The translations under genes were made by a program, and so were the position numbers. DNA of 50,537 bases from an uncultured Pelagibacteraceae bacterium (lineage in GTDB: Bacteria; Pseudomonadota; Alphaproteobacteria; Pelagibacterales; AG-422-B15). Positions within the stretch are counted from its first letter, which is position 1. Each line of letters begins with the position of its first letter. This document shows positions 25,772 to 33,905 of this stretch, piece after piece. Below the pieces are notes generated by a model. The model saw only the letters and a program-made list of their open reading frames with translations, ran no database searches and was not told the origin of the DNA. The DNA lies in the NCBI GenBank assembly GCA_902590345.1, contig CACIWK010000006.1, positions 1 through 50,537 on the forward strand, given 5' to 3'.

Positions 25772-25786
25772 TATACAAATTGTATA
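25772..25786. promoter_or_regulatory. 15-bp palindrome upstream of the GT9 gene
   Basis: TATACAA-A-TTGTATA is a perfect 7+1+7 palindrome, 55 bp before the GT9 ATG. On the minus strand it is followed directly by TATACT, a good -10 box. A regulator binding the palindrome would control GT9. The rest of the 242-bp spacer (25717-25958) is extremely AT-rich and holds no ORF I can support. Confidence 0.4.
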
Positions 25787-25926
25787 TTAAAGCATTGATA
25801 GTATTCATTTATTCTTATTTTACATAATATATATTATACGAAACTAATACTATAAGTAATCTTTAATATATTTAAATATAAACAAACATCTACTTTATTC
25901 TTTTATATATACGATAAGGAGAAATT

Positions 25927-25948
25927 GGAGGAGCTTTATATCTCCTCC
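25927..25948. terminator. Strong hairpin between the sugar operon and GT9
   Basis: GGAGGAG (25927-25933) and CTCCTCC (25942-25948) form a perfect 7-bp stem with an 8-nt loop. It starts 10 nt after the glycosyltransferase stop on the minus strand, so it can end the four-gene sugar operon. The T-richer tail (TTTCTATTT) is on the + strand, where no gene reads into it, so it may be bidirectional or end an unrecognised + strand RNA. Confidence 0.6.
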
Positions 25949-25958
25949 TTTCTATTTA

Positions 25959-27023
25959 TTAATTATAAAAATGAATTGGCCAGTTATATTTGTCTTGTAA
26001 TATGCTAATGTCCTTATACTTTAAGCAGTCTAACATATAATTTGTAATTACTCTTTCATTGAAATCACTATGGATTTTTTTGTGACCATGATGTGCAATC
26101 CGTAATGCCTTATCTTTATTTTGCTTATAATATTTAATCTTCTCAGATAAATCTTCTACCCCATCAAAATAAATCGCTTCTTCATTAGGTTTCAAAATAT
26201 CATAGTATTTAGTTTCATTTTCTATAAATACCATTAGTCCATTTCCAAGATACTGAACAATTCTGTCAGATAATCCATATTTTAAAAGAGGTTTTCTTTG
26301 TAAGCAAATACCCATGTAACAATTTTTGATATTCTTATCAAATTCACTTGCCCATATTGGTTGAACACCATTCATCCCAAATAAATTAAAATCAACGTTA
26401 CTTAATTCTTTTTTTAACGAATTCATAAATTTCACCCTAGGATCATCTTCTTCTTTTGCGGTATTCTTCTTTCTTAACTTACCTGTTCCTACTCCGTGTG
26501 AAAGAGCAAAGAAAACATCTTTTGAGTGATAGGTATGTTCATATATTTTCAAGTTTTCAATTGTTGAATCAACAATATTAGGAAAAAAACTGATAAAATT
26601 TCCTGATATACATTGTGCAATTTGTTCGTCCGCAGTAGTTGAATAAATACCATCTAAAAATGCCGATCTTTTAGATAATTTATTTTTTGTATCATCTAAA
26701 TGTAAGTTATCAACATTCCATTCAATTATTTTAGATTGATAATTCTGTCTAATCTCATCAAGTGTATCGAGATTTATTCTATCGGCATGACCCAATACTA
26801 TGAGGTCAGGCATGTAGTTTTTAATAGTATCTATAAGATCTTTTTGAACACTTTGATTATTATTAATTTTATTAAATATAGATACCCTCGAACGATCACG
26901 ATCACTAAAATTGTATACACTGTGACCATTTCTTGTAAAACCATTAGTTATTTTAAAACACTGATTCCAATGCAACCTAGCATTGTGTTTATCGCCAAAA
27001 TTTGAAACATGTAGTATTTTCAT
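25959..27023 (-). CDS. Glycosyltransferase (GT4-like / CgeB-like)
   Basis: The 354-aa protein has a two-domain look: an N-terminal part opening MKILHVSNFGDKH with a GHADRINLDTLDEIR segment, and a C-terminal part with RKPLLKYGLSDRIVQYLGNGLMVFIE and YFDGVEDLSEKIKYY, which resembles the donor-binding end of family 1/4 glycosyltransferases (GLSDRxxEYLxxG). No signal peptide is seen. It is the last gene of an operon whose first three genes make an amino sugar nucleotide, so that sugar is a likely donor. The acceptor is unknown. It overlaps the aminotransferase by 4 nt. Confidence 0.78.
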   Translation of the reverse strand: MKILHVSNFGDKHNARLHWNQCFKITNGFTRNGHSVYNFSDRDRSRVSIFNKINNNQSVQKDLIDTIKNYMPDLIVLGHADRINLDTLDEIRQNYQSKIIEWNVDNLHLDDTKNKLSKRSAFLDGIYSTTADEQIAQCISGNFISFFPNIVDSTIENLKIYEHTYHSKDVFFALSHGVGTGKLRKKNTAKEEDDPRVKFMNSLKKELSNVDFNLFGMNGVQPIWASEFDKNIKNCYMGICLQRKPLLKYGLSDRIVQYLGNGLMVFIENETKYYDILKPNEEAIYFDGVEDLSEKIKYYKQNKDKALRIAHHGHKKIHSDFNERVITNYMLDCLKYKDISILQDKYNWPIHFYN

Positions 27024-28126
27024 GAAGTATTACTAATCCATTTATTTATTTGCACAGCTACATATTTAATCATTTTTACTTTTATTTCTGGATATATTGG
27101 TAAGGACATTTGTGTATTTGCAATCTTTTCAGATTGCGGGAAATCATTTTTTTTGTAACCAAATATTCGGTATGGCTTTTGTAAATGGCAAGGTACAGGG
27201 TAATGATTGCCAGTATTAATATTTTTACTATGTAAGTACTTCTGTAATTTATCCCTTTCTTTTAAAAAAATACTGTAAATATGATAAACATGATAATTAC
27301 CTTCATCCTCACTAGATTTAAGTAAACTCTTATCAATAAGTTTATTATACATTTCTGCAACCATACGTCTTTTTGAAATCCATTCGTTCATTTTTTTTAA
27401 TTTTACATTTAAAATAGCGCCTTGTATTCCATCCATTCGATAGTTGTAAGATATCTCATCATGATAATGCTTTTTGCTTTGCCCCCAATTTCGCAACTTT
27501 CTTATTTTATCATTTAGTTTCTTAACATTTGTAATTACACACCCTGACTCACCATACGCTCCCAGATTTTTACCAGGATAAAAACTGAATGTTGCGACAT
27601 CACTAATTTGACCAACATTTATATTATGATAAGAAGATCCATGTGCCTGAGAAGCATCCTCAATAATTTTTAATTTGTATTTTTTTGCTATCCTTTTTAT
27701 TTCAATTAGATTTGCGCATTGACCGTATAAATGGACAGGAATTATTGCTTTTGTTCTTGATGTTATTTTTTCCTCAATTTTATTAAAATCAATTAGCCCA
27801 GAAGGATATATTGTATCAACAAAAACAGGCTTAGCTCCTGTATATGAAACAGACATTGGAGTAGCTACAAAAGTCATTGCAGGAACTATTACCTCATCTC
27901 CTTTTCCAATGTCTAGGGCATCTAAGGCTAAATGAAGAGCGCTTGTACCTGAATTTACTCCAATGGCATATTTTGAATTGCAGTATTTTTTAAAATTATC
28001 TTCAAAAAGCTCAACCTTTGGTCCTAGAGAGTAATTTGAAGATTTTAAAGTTTGCAAAACTTCTTTATCTATATCTTTCTTAATAGAAAGGTATTGAGTT
28101 TTTAAATCTAAAAATGGAACTTTCAT
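27020..28126 (-). CDS. DegT/DnrJ/EryC1/StrS sugar aminotransferase (WbpE/GnnB-like)
   Basis: The 368-aa PLP protein has VPFLDLKTQYLSIKKDID at its start, GVNSGTSALHLALDALDIGKGDEVIVPAMTF (about 56-85), EDASQAHGS near 156 and the PLP lysine Lys186 in SFYPGKNLGAYGESG. Members transfer an amino group to keto-sugar nucleotides. With an adjacent Gfo/Idh/MocA dehydrogenase it most resembles the WlbA/WlbC (WbpB/WbpE) or GnnA/GnnB pairs, which build 3-amino sugars from UDP-GlcNAc(A). It shares one base with the acyltransferase gene. Confidence 0.9.
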   Translation of the reverse strand: MKVPFLDLKTQYLSIKKDIDKEVLQTLKSSNYSLGPKVELFEDNFKKYCNSKYAIGVNSGTSALHLALDALDIGKGDEVIVPAMTFVATPMSVSYTGAKPVFVDTIYPSGLIDFNKIEEKITSRTKAIIPVHLYGQCANLIEIKRIAKKYKLKIIEDASQAHGSSYHNINVGQISDVATFSFYPGKNLGAYGESGCVITNVKKLNDKIRKLRNWGQSKKHYHDEISYNYRMDGIQGAILNVKLKKMNEWISKRRMVAEMYNKLIDKSLLKSSEDEGNYHVYHIYSIFLKERDKLQKYLHSKNINTGNHYPVPCHLQKPYRIFGYKKNDFPQSEKIANTQMSLPIYPEIKVKMIKYVAVQINKWISNTS

Positions 28127-28770
28127 TATGAAATATTATTTTTTTTAATCCAACTTTCCAATATTTTAAAATATTTTCTATCATTAGCGTTTAATTTTAT
28201 TTTTTTAATAGGTAAATCTTTAATCATGACATCTTTGATTAATTTAATAAGCTTTATACTAACGCCTAATCTTTTTAATTTTATTTCATTAATTTTAATT
28301 TTTTTTGCAGGGACTCCAGCATATGTAGTAAAAGGTGGAATATCATCTATAACAGCAGCCCCCATCCCAATCATTGCACACGTTCCTATAGTTATTCCTT
28401 GGTGTATCGTCGCTCCCATTCCAATAGTAACATTATTTTTTAATGTTACTTCACCTGCAAATGCAACATTTGGTGATACATTACACCCTCCTCCCATTTG
28501 CACATCATGTCCTATGTGAGTGCCTGACATAATCATGGTTTCTTTACCTATTTTTGTATTTCTTTTTATTCCTGCATGGATATGACACAAATCCATTATC
28601 ACCACATTATCTTCTATTATCAAATCTTTAAATTTAGCAGATAAAATTTTATTTTTATTAAAGCCAACATATTGTGGTTGAGTTCCGATAACAGAATTAT
28701 TGCCAATATAGATATTTTTACCTAGTTTTACTCTACCAATTATTGCCGAGGAAGATATATGATTTTTCAT
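28126..28770 (-). CDS. LpxA-like sugar N-acyltransferase (left-handed beta-helix)
   Basis: The 214-aa protein is a hexapeptide-repeat acyltransferase. Its segment MSGTHIGHDVQMGGG (residues about 81-95) matches the active-site HIAHD of LpxA, with His85 and His88 as counterparts of LpxA H122/H125; VAFAGEV, IGMGATIHQ, IPPFTTYAGVPAKKI and a KLKRLGVS end also follow LpxA. It is shorter than LpxA (about 260 aa). In this operon it probably acylates the new amino group of the sugar nucleotide. Whether the donor is acetyl-CoA or an acyl-ACP cannot be told. Confidence 0.83.
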   Translation of the reverse strand: MKNHISSSAIIGRVKLGKNIYIGNNSVIGTQPQYVGFNKNKILSAKFKDLIIEDNVVIMDLCHIHAGIKRNTKIGKETMIMSGTHIGHDVQMGGGCNVSPNVAFAGEVTLKNNVTIGMGATIHQGITIGTCAMIGMGAAVIDDIPPFTTYAGVPAKKIKINEIKLKRLGVSIKLIKLIKDVMIKDLPIKKIKLNANDRKYFKILESWIKKNNIS

Positions 28771-29777
28771 AAATTTATCTTAATTGATTTTCCGCCCTGC
28801 TCCATTGAACGATCAGCGCTTTCTAATATTTTCACTATTTTTAATGCAATGTGTCCATTTGATATAGGCTGTTTCTTTTTATTGATCGAAAAAATAAAGT
28901 CATCAACAGCTATAGATAGAGCTTCTTTATTTTTAAGTTTCGGTATATTAGTTCCGCCTATTTTATATTTAACAAGATTCTTGCTGCTACTCTCATTTTT
29001 GATAACATTTATACCCTTATTATGAATTACTATTTTATTTTTTATCTCAAGATCATTATATAAAATCATTTTCTTTGAACCCGCTAAAATTGTTTGCCTT
29101 ATCTTCACAGGTGATAACCAGCTTACGTTAATATGTGCAATAAAATTTGAACTATATTTCAATGTCATAAATGCAGATGTAATCGGTTTAGATGAAAAGT
29201 GTTTATGTCCTACAGCTGAAACTGAAACTGGACTATCATTGTATAAATAATTTAAAATGGATAAATCATGCACTGCTAGATCCCATAATACATTTATATC
29301 GTTTTGAATAAGGCCAAGATTTATTCTAGTAGAGTCATAATATAATTTATCACCAAAATTATCTTTTGAAGAATAATCTTTTAGAGCTTTAACGGCATCA
29401 GTATACAGAAATGTATGATCAACAAATAAGGTTAGATTGCGTTTATTGGCACTTGATATTAGTTTTTTGCAGTTTACTGATGACTCTGCCAATGGTTTCT
29501 CAACAAAAACATGTTTAAAATTCTTAAGTGCAAAAGATGCAATTTTAAAATGTGTCATTACTGGTGTTGCTATTACACAAGCATCTATTTCATTGTTACT
29601 TATTAATTTTTTATAGTCTGAATAGAGATTTAACTTGGGATGAGTCTTTTTATATTTATTCAATAAGGATTTATTTGTGTCGCATATGGCACTAACTTGG
29701 CATCCCTTATTATTTGAAAAATTTCTTAATAAGTTTGGACCCCAATAACCTAACCCTATGATTCCTATATTTAGCAT
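28767..29777 (-). CDS. Gfo/Idh/MocA family sugar-nucleotide dehydrogenase
   Basis: The 336-aa protein has a Rossmann start IGIIGLGYWGPNLLRNF, the AICDTNKSLL strand, the VATPVMTHF segment near 71 and the family hallmark EKPLA near 93-97, with a C-terminal alpha/beta domain containing WDLAVHDLSILNYL. It is the first gene of the operon and would oxidise the 3-position of a UDP-sugar to a ketone for the aminotransferase. It overlaps the acyltransferase by 4 nt and diverges from the DUF3108 gene (77 bp). Confidence 0.9.
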   Translation of the reverse strand: MLNIGIIGLGYWGPNLLRNFSNNKGCQVSAICDTNKSLLNKYKKTHPKLNLYSDYKKLISNNEIDACVIATPVMTHFKIASFALKNFKHVFVEKPLAESSVNCKKLISSANKRNLTLFVDHTFLYTDAVKALKDYSSKDNFGDKLYYDSTRINLGLIQNDINVLWDLAVHDLSILNYLYNDSPVSVSAVGHKHFSSKPITSAFMTLKYSSNFIAHINVSWLSPVKIRQTILAGSKKMILYNDLEIKNKIVIHNKGINVIKNESSSKNLVKYKIGGTNIPKLKNKEALSIAVDDFIFSINKKKQPISNGHIALKIVKILESADRSMEQGGKSIKINL

Positions 29778-29854
29778 TTTTCAATTAATAATTTTAAATT
29801 ATCTATTATAAATTATGTTTTTATTAAGAAGTTGCTATTATATTATCACTCAAT

Positions 29855-30598
29855 ATGAAACATAGTAATTATAATATTTTGCTTATCAGTCTAACTATTA
29901 TTCTGTCCTTCGTTTTAACTAAATTTTCACTAAGTAATCAAGAAAACTACTCTGTTTTTGCCAAACTACCATTATTAGGAGAAGTAGAAGTTCAAAAAAT
30001 CGAAACAGATATTACTTCAGTAGATGATCGTATAAAATATTCCTATCATGTAAGTCCTACTAAAATCGTTGATTTTTTTGACAGTAAAATAAGTAGTGGC
30101 TTTATTTTAGGAAAATTAGAAAAAAACAATATAATTACTGAAGAATACTTTTTTAAAACTGAGAAAGAAGATTTTAAAAGAGAAATTCAATTTCAATATT
30201 TGGATGGATATATTGAAGAAGTAAATATAGAGCCAAGTTATGATGTTTCTAAGATAAGCAATGTATCAGATATTATGATTCAAGAATCAATTGATCCCGT
30301 ATCTATGTTCTATCTAATTACAGACTTTGAATATATAAAAAACTGCAATAAAACTATTAAAGTATATGATGGCAAAAGAAGGTATGATCTTATTTTATCA
30401 AAACCAATTAAAAATGATCTTAGTTATAGTTGTACACTCACACATAAAAAAATAGCTGGTTATAAACCAGAGAAGATTGAGGAGAATAAGTTATATGTTT
30501 CTGATCTAAGATTTGTAGTTAATGACAAACAGTCATATGAGTTCAGTGAAGTTTCTCTTAGAAATAACAACACAGATCTTTTAATCAGAAAAAATTAA
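29855..30598 (+). CDS. DUF3108 domain exported protein
   Basis: The 247-aa protein has a signal peptide or N-terminal anchor (hydrophobic residues about 8-26, ILLISLTIILSFVLTKF) and a beta-rich remainder. The segments IDPVSMFYLITDFE and KTIKVYDGKRRYDLIL (about 147-184), with Cys residues on both sides, match the DUF3108 family of alphaproteobacterial periplasmic proteins. The role is unknown; a lipid- or lipoprotein-binding beta sheet is conceivable. It converges on hflX with zero spacing. Confidence 0.8.
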   Translation: MKHSNYNILLISLTIILSFVLTKFSLSNQENYSVFAKLPLLGEVEVQKIETDITSVDDRIKYSYHVSPTKIVDFFDSKISSGFILGKLEKNNIITEEYFFKTEKEDFKREIQFQYLDGYIEEVNIEPSYDVSKISNVSDIMIQESIDPVSMFYLITDFEYIKNCNKTIKVYDGKRRYDLILSKPIKNDLSYSCTLTHKKIAGYKPEKIEENKLYVSDLRFVVNDKQSYEFSEVSLRNNNTDLLIRKN

Positions 30599-31672
30599 TT
30601 AATATTTAATAAGACTTGCTTTGAATTTTTCAATTCCTTGTCCTGTATATGCGCTAATATAATTCATACTCTCTGATGAAAAATTGTATGGACTAAGATC
30701 AATCTTATTGTAAACAGTAATCATTTTATTAATTTTTTCTTCGCTAACATTTGCCATTCTTAAAGTTTCAATAGTAACTTTTTCTTTATTTTTATAATCT
30801 AAGTCTGATATATCAATTACATTTATAAGTACGTCCGCGTAAACTAATTCCTCGAGTGTTGCTTTAAATGACTCTATTAATTGTGTGGGTATATTATTAA
30901 TAAACCCTACAGTATCAATCACTCCAATATATTTATTTTTTCCCAAATAAACTCTTCCAGTTTTAGTATCAAGAGTTTCAAACATTACATTTTTACTAGA
31001 TTGTTTTTTCTTTGTTAGGCAATTAAATAATTTTGATTTTCCAGCATTAGTGTACCCAACTAGAGCAAAAGTTTTAAAATTAGCTTTTTTTCTTAGTTTT
31101 CTCTGCTGATTTCTGCGACTTTTTACTTTTTTTAGATTAGTTTTTATTCTTATTATTTTTTCTTGTATTAATCTTCTATCTAATTCAATTTGAAGTTCAC
31201 CAGGTCCACCAATAAACGTTGTACCCCCTCTTTGCCTTTCGAGGTGAGTCCAAGCTCTAACCAATCGTGATTTTCGATATATTAAATCAGCGAGTTCAAC
31301 TTGTAATTTTCCTTCTTTAGATTTTGCTCTTTTAGAAAATATTTCTAATATTATACCTGTTCTATCAATTACCTTAATCTTTAACCTGTCTTCAAGATTT
31401 TTTTGTTGTCTTGGTGATAAAATAGAGTTCACAATTAAGAGATTTATTTTTTTTATAAGTATATATTTAAGTATTTCGCCTATTATACCTTTACCAAGCA
31501 TCGTAGAAGCATTAACTTTTTTAATTTTTGCAATGCGTTTAGCAGATACAGATATATCTAGGTTATTTGCTAAATTCTCAATTTCATCAATTAGTTCTTT
31601 TGACTTGTATAATGGCTCACCATTAAATATGGGGTGTACAATAAAACAAATATCAAGATTTCTTATTTTAAT
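30599..31672 (-). CDS. hflX: GTPase HflX, probably starting at an ATT codon
   Basis: HflX is a ribosome-associated GTPase that splits stalled ribosomes. Seen are the glycine-rich HLERQRGGTTFIGGPGE segment of the HflX domain, P-loop GYTNAGKSKLFN, switch DTVGF and the NKID motif. The first ATG, 31501, falls inside the N-terminal domain. The frame continues upstream for 57 codons with good HflX sequence (CFIVHPIFNGE, then EIENLANNLDISVSA, joining STMLGKG). It contains no ATG, GTG, TTG or CTG up to a stop just before. A GGAGG at 31680-31684 sits 7 nt before ATT 31672, the best start I can find. This gives 357 aa and a 10-nt overlap with the transaminase gene. Confidence 0.88.
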   Translation of the reverse strand: MKIRNLDICFIVHPIFNGEPLYKSKELIDEIENLANNLDISVSAKRIAKIKKVNASTMLGKGIIGEILKYILIKKINLLIVNSILSPRQQKNLEDRLKIKVIDRTGIILEIFSKRAKSKEGKLQVELADLIYRKSRLVRAWTHLERQRGGTTFIGGPGELQIELDRRLIQEKIIRIKTNLKKVKSRRNQQRKLRKKANFKTFALVGYTNAGKSKLFNCLTKKKQSSKNVMFETLDTKTGRVYLGKNKYIGVIDTVGFINNIPTQLIESFKATLEELVYADVLINVIDISDLDYKNKEKVTIETLRMANVSEEKINKMITVYNKIDLSPYNFSSESMNYISAYTGQGIEKFKASLIKY

Positions 31673-32514
31673 TGTATTGCCTCCATATAGGCATCTTTAA
31701 ATATATTTGCATAGTTGCCTATTTTGCCTTTACCAATTTTAATATTATCAACTTTTACTACTGGCATAACAAACTGTGTGGCGCTTGTAATAAATGCTTC
31801 ATCGGCATTTTTAATGTCATTTATATTAAATTTCTTTTCAACTAAATTTATCTTTTTTTTCTTTAAGGCTTTTATTAATGATAATCTTGTTATTCCTTTT
31901 AAAATTGAGTTAGAAGCTGGGGTTGTTATTAACTTATTTTTTATTAAAATCCATGCATTGCTAGAGCTGCCCTCAGTAATAAAACCCTCAGAATCTAACA
32001 TCCACGCTTCATCACATCCATTTTCTATAGCTTTCTGTTTGGCAAGAACGGGTGGTAGTAAATTGAGTGTTTTGATATCAACTCTTTTCCATCTTAAGTC
32101 ATCTGTTATTTTAACTTTAATTCCTTTTTTAAACTTAGAAAAATAATCATCCATGGAAGTTTTCTTTGATGTAATAATTAATGATGGCTTTGTATTTTTT
32201 GGGAATTTAAAATCTCTTTCAGCTACACCTCTAGTTACTTGCAAATAAATTAAACCGTTAGTTACATTATTTTTACGAATTAAATTTCTTATTATAAATA
32301 AAAAGGCATCTTTACAAATTGGCGACTTAACTTTTATTTCATTAAGTGATCTGTATAATCTTTTTAAATGATCATCATAATCAACAATTTTTTTATTTAA
32401 AACTGCAAACACTTCATATACTCCATCTGCAAATTGATAGCCTCGATCTTCTATATGTACGTGAGCTAGATCGTGATCACAGTATTTACCGTTTACATAA
32501 GCTATTCTTGTCAT
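31663..32514 (-). CDS. dat: D-amino acid aminotransferase (class IV)
   Basis: The 283-aa fold-type IV PLP enzyme has HVHIEDRGYQFADGVYEV (residues about 18-35), the Arg-rich RGVAERDF segment, PLP lysine Lys148 in RVDIKTLNLLPPVLAKQKA and the ITEGSSSNAWI phosphate-binding loop. These fit D-alanine transaminase, which provides D-Glu or D-Ala for peptidoglycan, though branched-chain or aminodeoxychorismate lyase activity cannot be ruled out. It lies between trkA and hflX, as in many Alphaproteobacteria. Confidence 0.88.
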   Translation of the reverse strand: MTRIAYVNGKYCDHDLAHVHIEDRGYQFADGVYEVFAVLNKKIVDYDDHLKRLYRSLNEIKVKSPICKDAFLFIIRNLIRKNNVTNGLIYLQVTRGVAERDFKFPKNTKPSLIITSKKTSMDDYFSKFKKGIKVKITDDLRWKRVDIKTLNLLPPVLAKQKAIENGCDEAWMLDSEGFITEGSSSNAWILIKNKLITTPASNSILKGITRLSLIKALKKKKINLVEKKFNINDIKNADEAFITSATQFVMPVVKVDNIKIGKGKIGNYANIFKDAYMEAIQLK

Positions 32515-33905
32515 TAATAAGCATCCCTTATCTGAAATAAATCTTCTGATTTTTTCAAATCTTCAGTCATACATATGAAAAGTACTTCATCATTTTCTTC
32601 AATAATAGTATTTTTGTCTGGTATCACTATATTTCCTGATTTTTTTATCAATCCAATCTTCATACCATGTGGTAAATTGGAGTCCTTAATGCTTTTATTT
32701 ATCAGTTTTGAAGACTTTAGTGCTTGCGCATGTATAATTTCTGCTTGATTATTTCCAATAGAATAAACTGACTCTATTCTTCCTTTGTGGATATGTTTTA
32801 ATATTTTCGAAACTGTAATTTTCCTTGGATCAATAACTTTTGAAATGCCTAGAACATCTTTCAGTTTATTATATTCTGTATTATTTACTAATATTAATGA
32901 CTCGCAGTTGTTCTTTTTTGCTACAGCTGAAATAATTATATTTGTTTCATCATCATTAGTTAATGCAAGCATCATATCCGCTTCCTTAATATTAGCTTCG
33001 TCAAGAATATCCTGGTCTAGCCCATCACCGTTTAAGATTAAAGTATTTTTTAGTTGGTCAGCAATATAATTAGCTCTATTTACATCGTTTTCAATAATAG
33101 AAACTGATATTTCTGAGTGGTTTATTTCTAAATCTTTCGCTAAATTAAAACCAATATTTCCTCCACCTACAATAATAATTTTTTGAATTGGTTTCTCGTT
33201 TAATCCAAAGGCATTCATTGTTCTTTTAACGTGGTTTTTATCTGTAAGTATATAAATTAAATCTCCAGCCTTTAACGTCTCATGTTTTTTTGGAATAAAT
33301 AAATTATCTCCTCTTGAAATTCCAAGTATAGATGCGCGAAGATCTTTTTCTTTATTCTTATTTTCCTGAAATAATTCATGAATACTGATCAAGTTTGTGT
33401 CTATTAACGGACAATTATCTGTGATTAGCAAATTTAACAATTCAATTTCATCATTTAGAAAAGGCACAACGTCATATGCTCCAGGTGCCTTAAGTTGACG
33501 TTCAATTGATCTCGCAACCTCTAATTCTGGACTTATAATTAGATCTATAGGCATATTGTCAGCATTATACAAATCTCTCCATATAGGATTTAAGAAGTCT
33601 TCAGATCTAAGTCTTGCTATCTTTCTCGGAATTTTAAAAAATGTATGAGCCATCTGGCAAGCAACCATGTTTATTTCATCTTGCAAAGTAACAGCAATAA
33701 TCATATCTGTTTCATCTGCACCCGCTTGTTTTAAAATAGATGGATTGGAAGCAGATCCTATTATTGTTTTAATATCTAATTTTTCGTTTAATTCATTGAT
33801 CAATTGAGATGATTGATCAATTACCGTCACATCATTTTTTTGAGAAACTAAATGTTTAGCTATACTGCTTCCTACTTTTCCAGCTCCACAAATTACTACC
33901 TTCAT
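32514..33905 (-). CDS. trkA: Trk potassium transporter NAD-binding subunit
   Basis: The 463-aa protein has two RCK units. Each begins with a Rossmann motif: VVICGAGKVGSSIAKHL at residue 3 and IIIVGGGNIGFNLAKDL near 242. Each has an NAD-contacting acidic strand end and is followed by a TrkA_C domain. It gates the TrkH/TrkG channel at the membrane; trkH is not in the window. It overlaps ntrX by 4 nt and the transaminase by 1 nt, so it is part of the ntrY-ntrX-trkA-dat-hflX message. Confidence 0.95.
   Translation of the reverse strand: MKVVICGAGKVGSSIAKHLVSQKNDVTVIDQSSQLINELNEKLDIKTIIGSASNPSILKQAGADETDMIIAVTLQDEINMVACQMAHTFFKIPRKIARLRSEDFLNPIWRDLYNADNMPIDLIISPELEVARSIERQLKAPGAYDVVPFLNDEIELLNLLITDNCPLIDTNLISIHELFQENKNKEKDLRASILGISRGDNLFIPKKHETLKAGDLIYILTDKNHVKRTMNAFGLNEKPIQKIIIVGGGNIGFNLAKDLEINHSEISVSIIENDVNRANYIADQLKNTLILNGDGLDQDILDEANIKEADMMLALTNDDETNIIISAVAKKNNCESLILVNNTEYNKLKDVLGISKVIDPRKITVSKILKHIHKGRIESVYSIGNNQAEIIHAQALKSSKLINKSIKDSNLPHGMKIGLIKKSGNIVIPDKNTIIEENDEVLFICMTEDLKKSEDLFQIRDAY

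Noticed and set aside
25959..29777. Recently acquired genomic island at the glycan genes
   Set aside because: Composition is as AT-rich as the surroundings, and there is no integrase, IS element or tRNA at the edges. Surface-glycan genes vary between strains, but no direct sign of transfer is visible.
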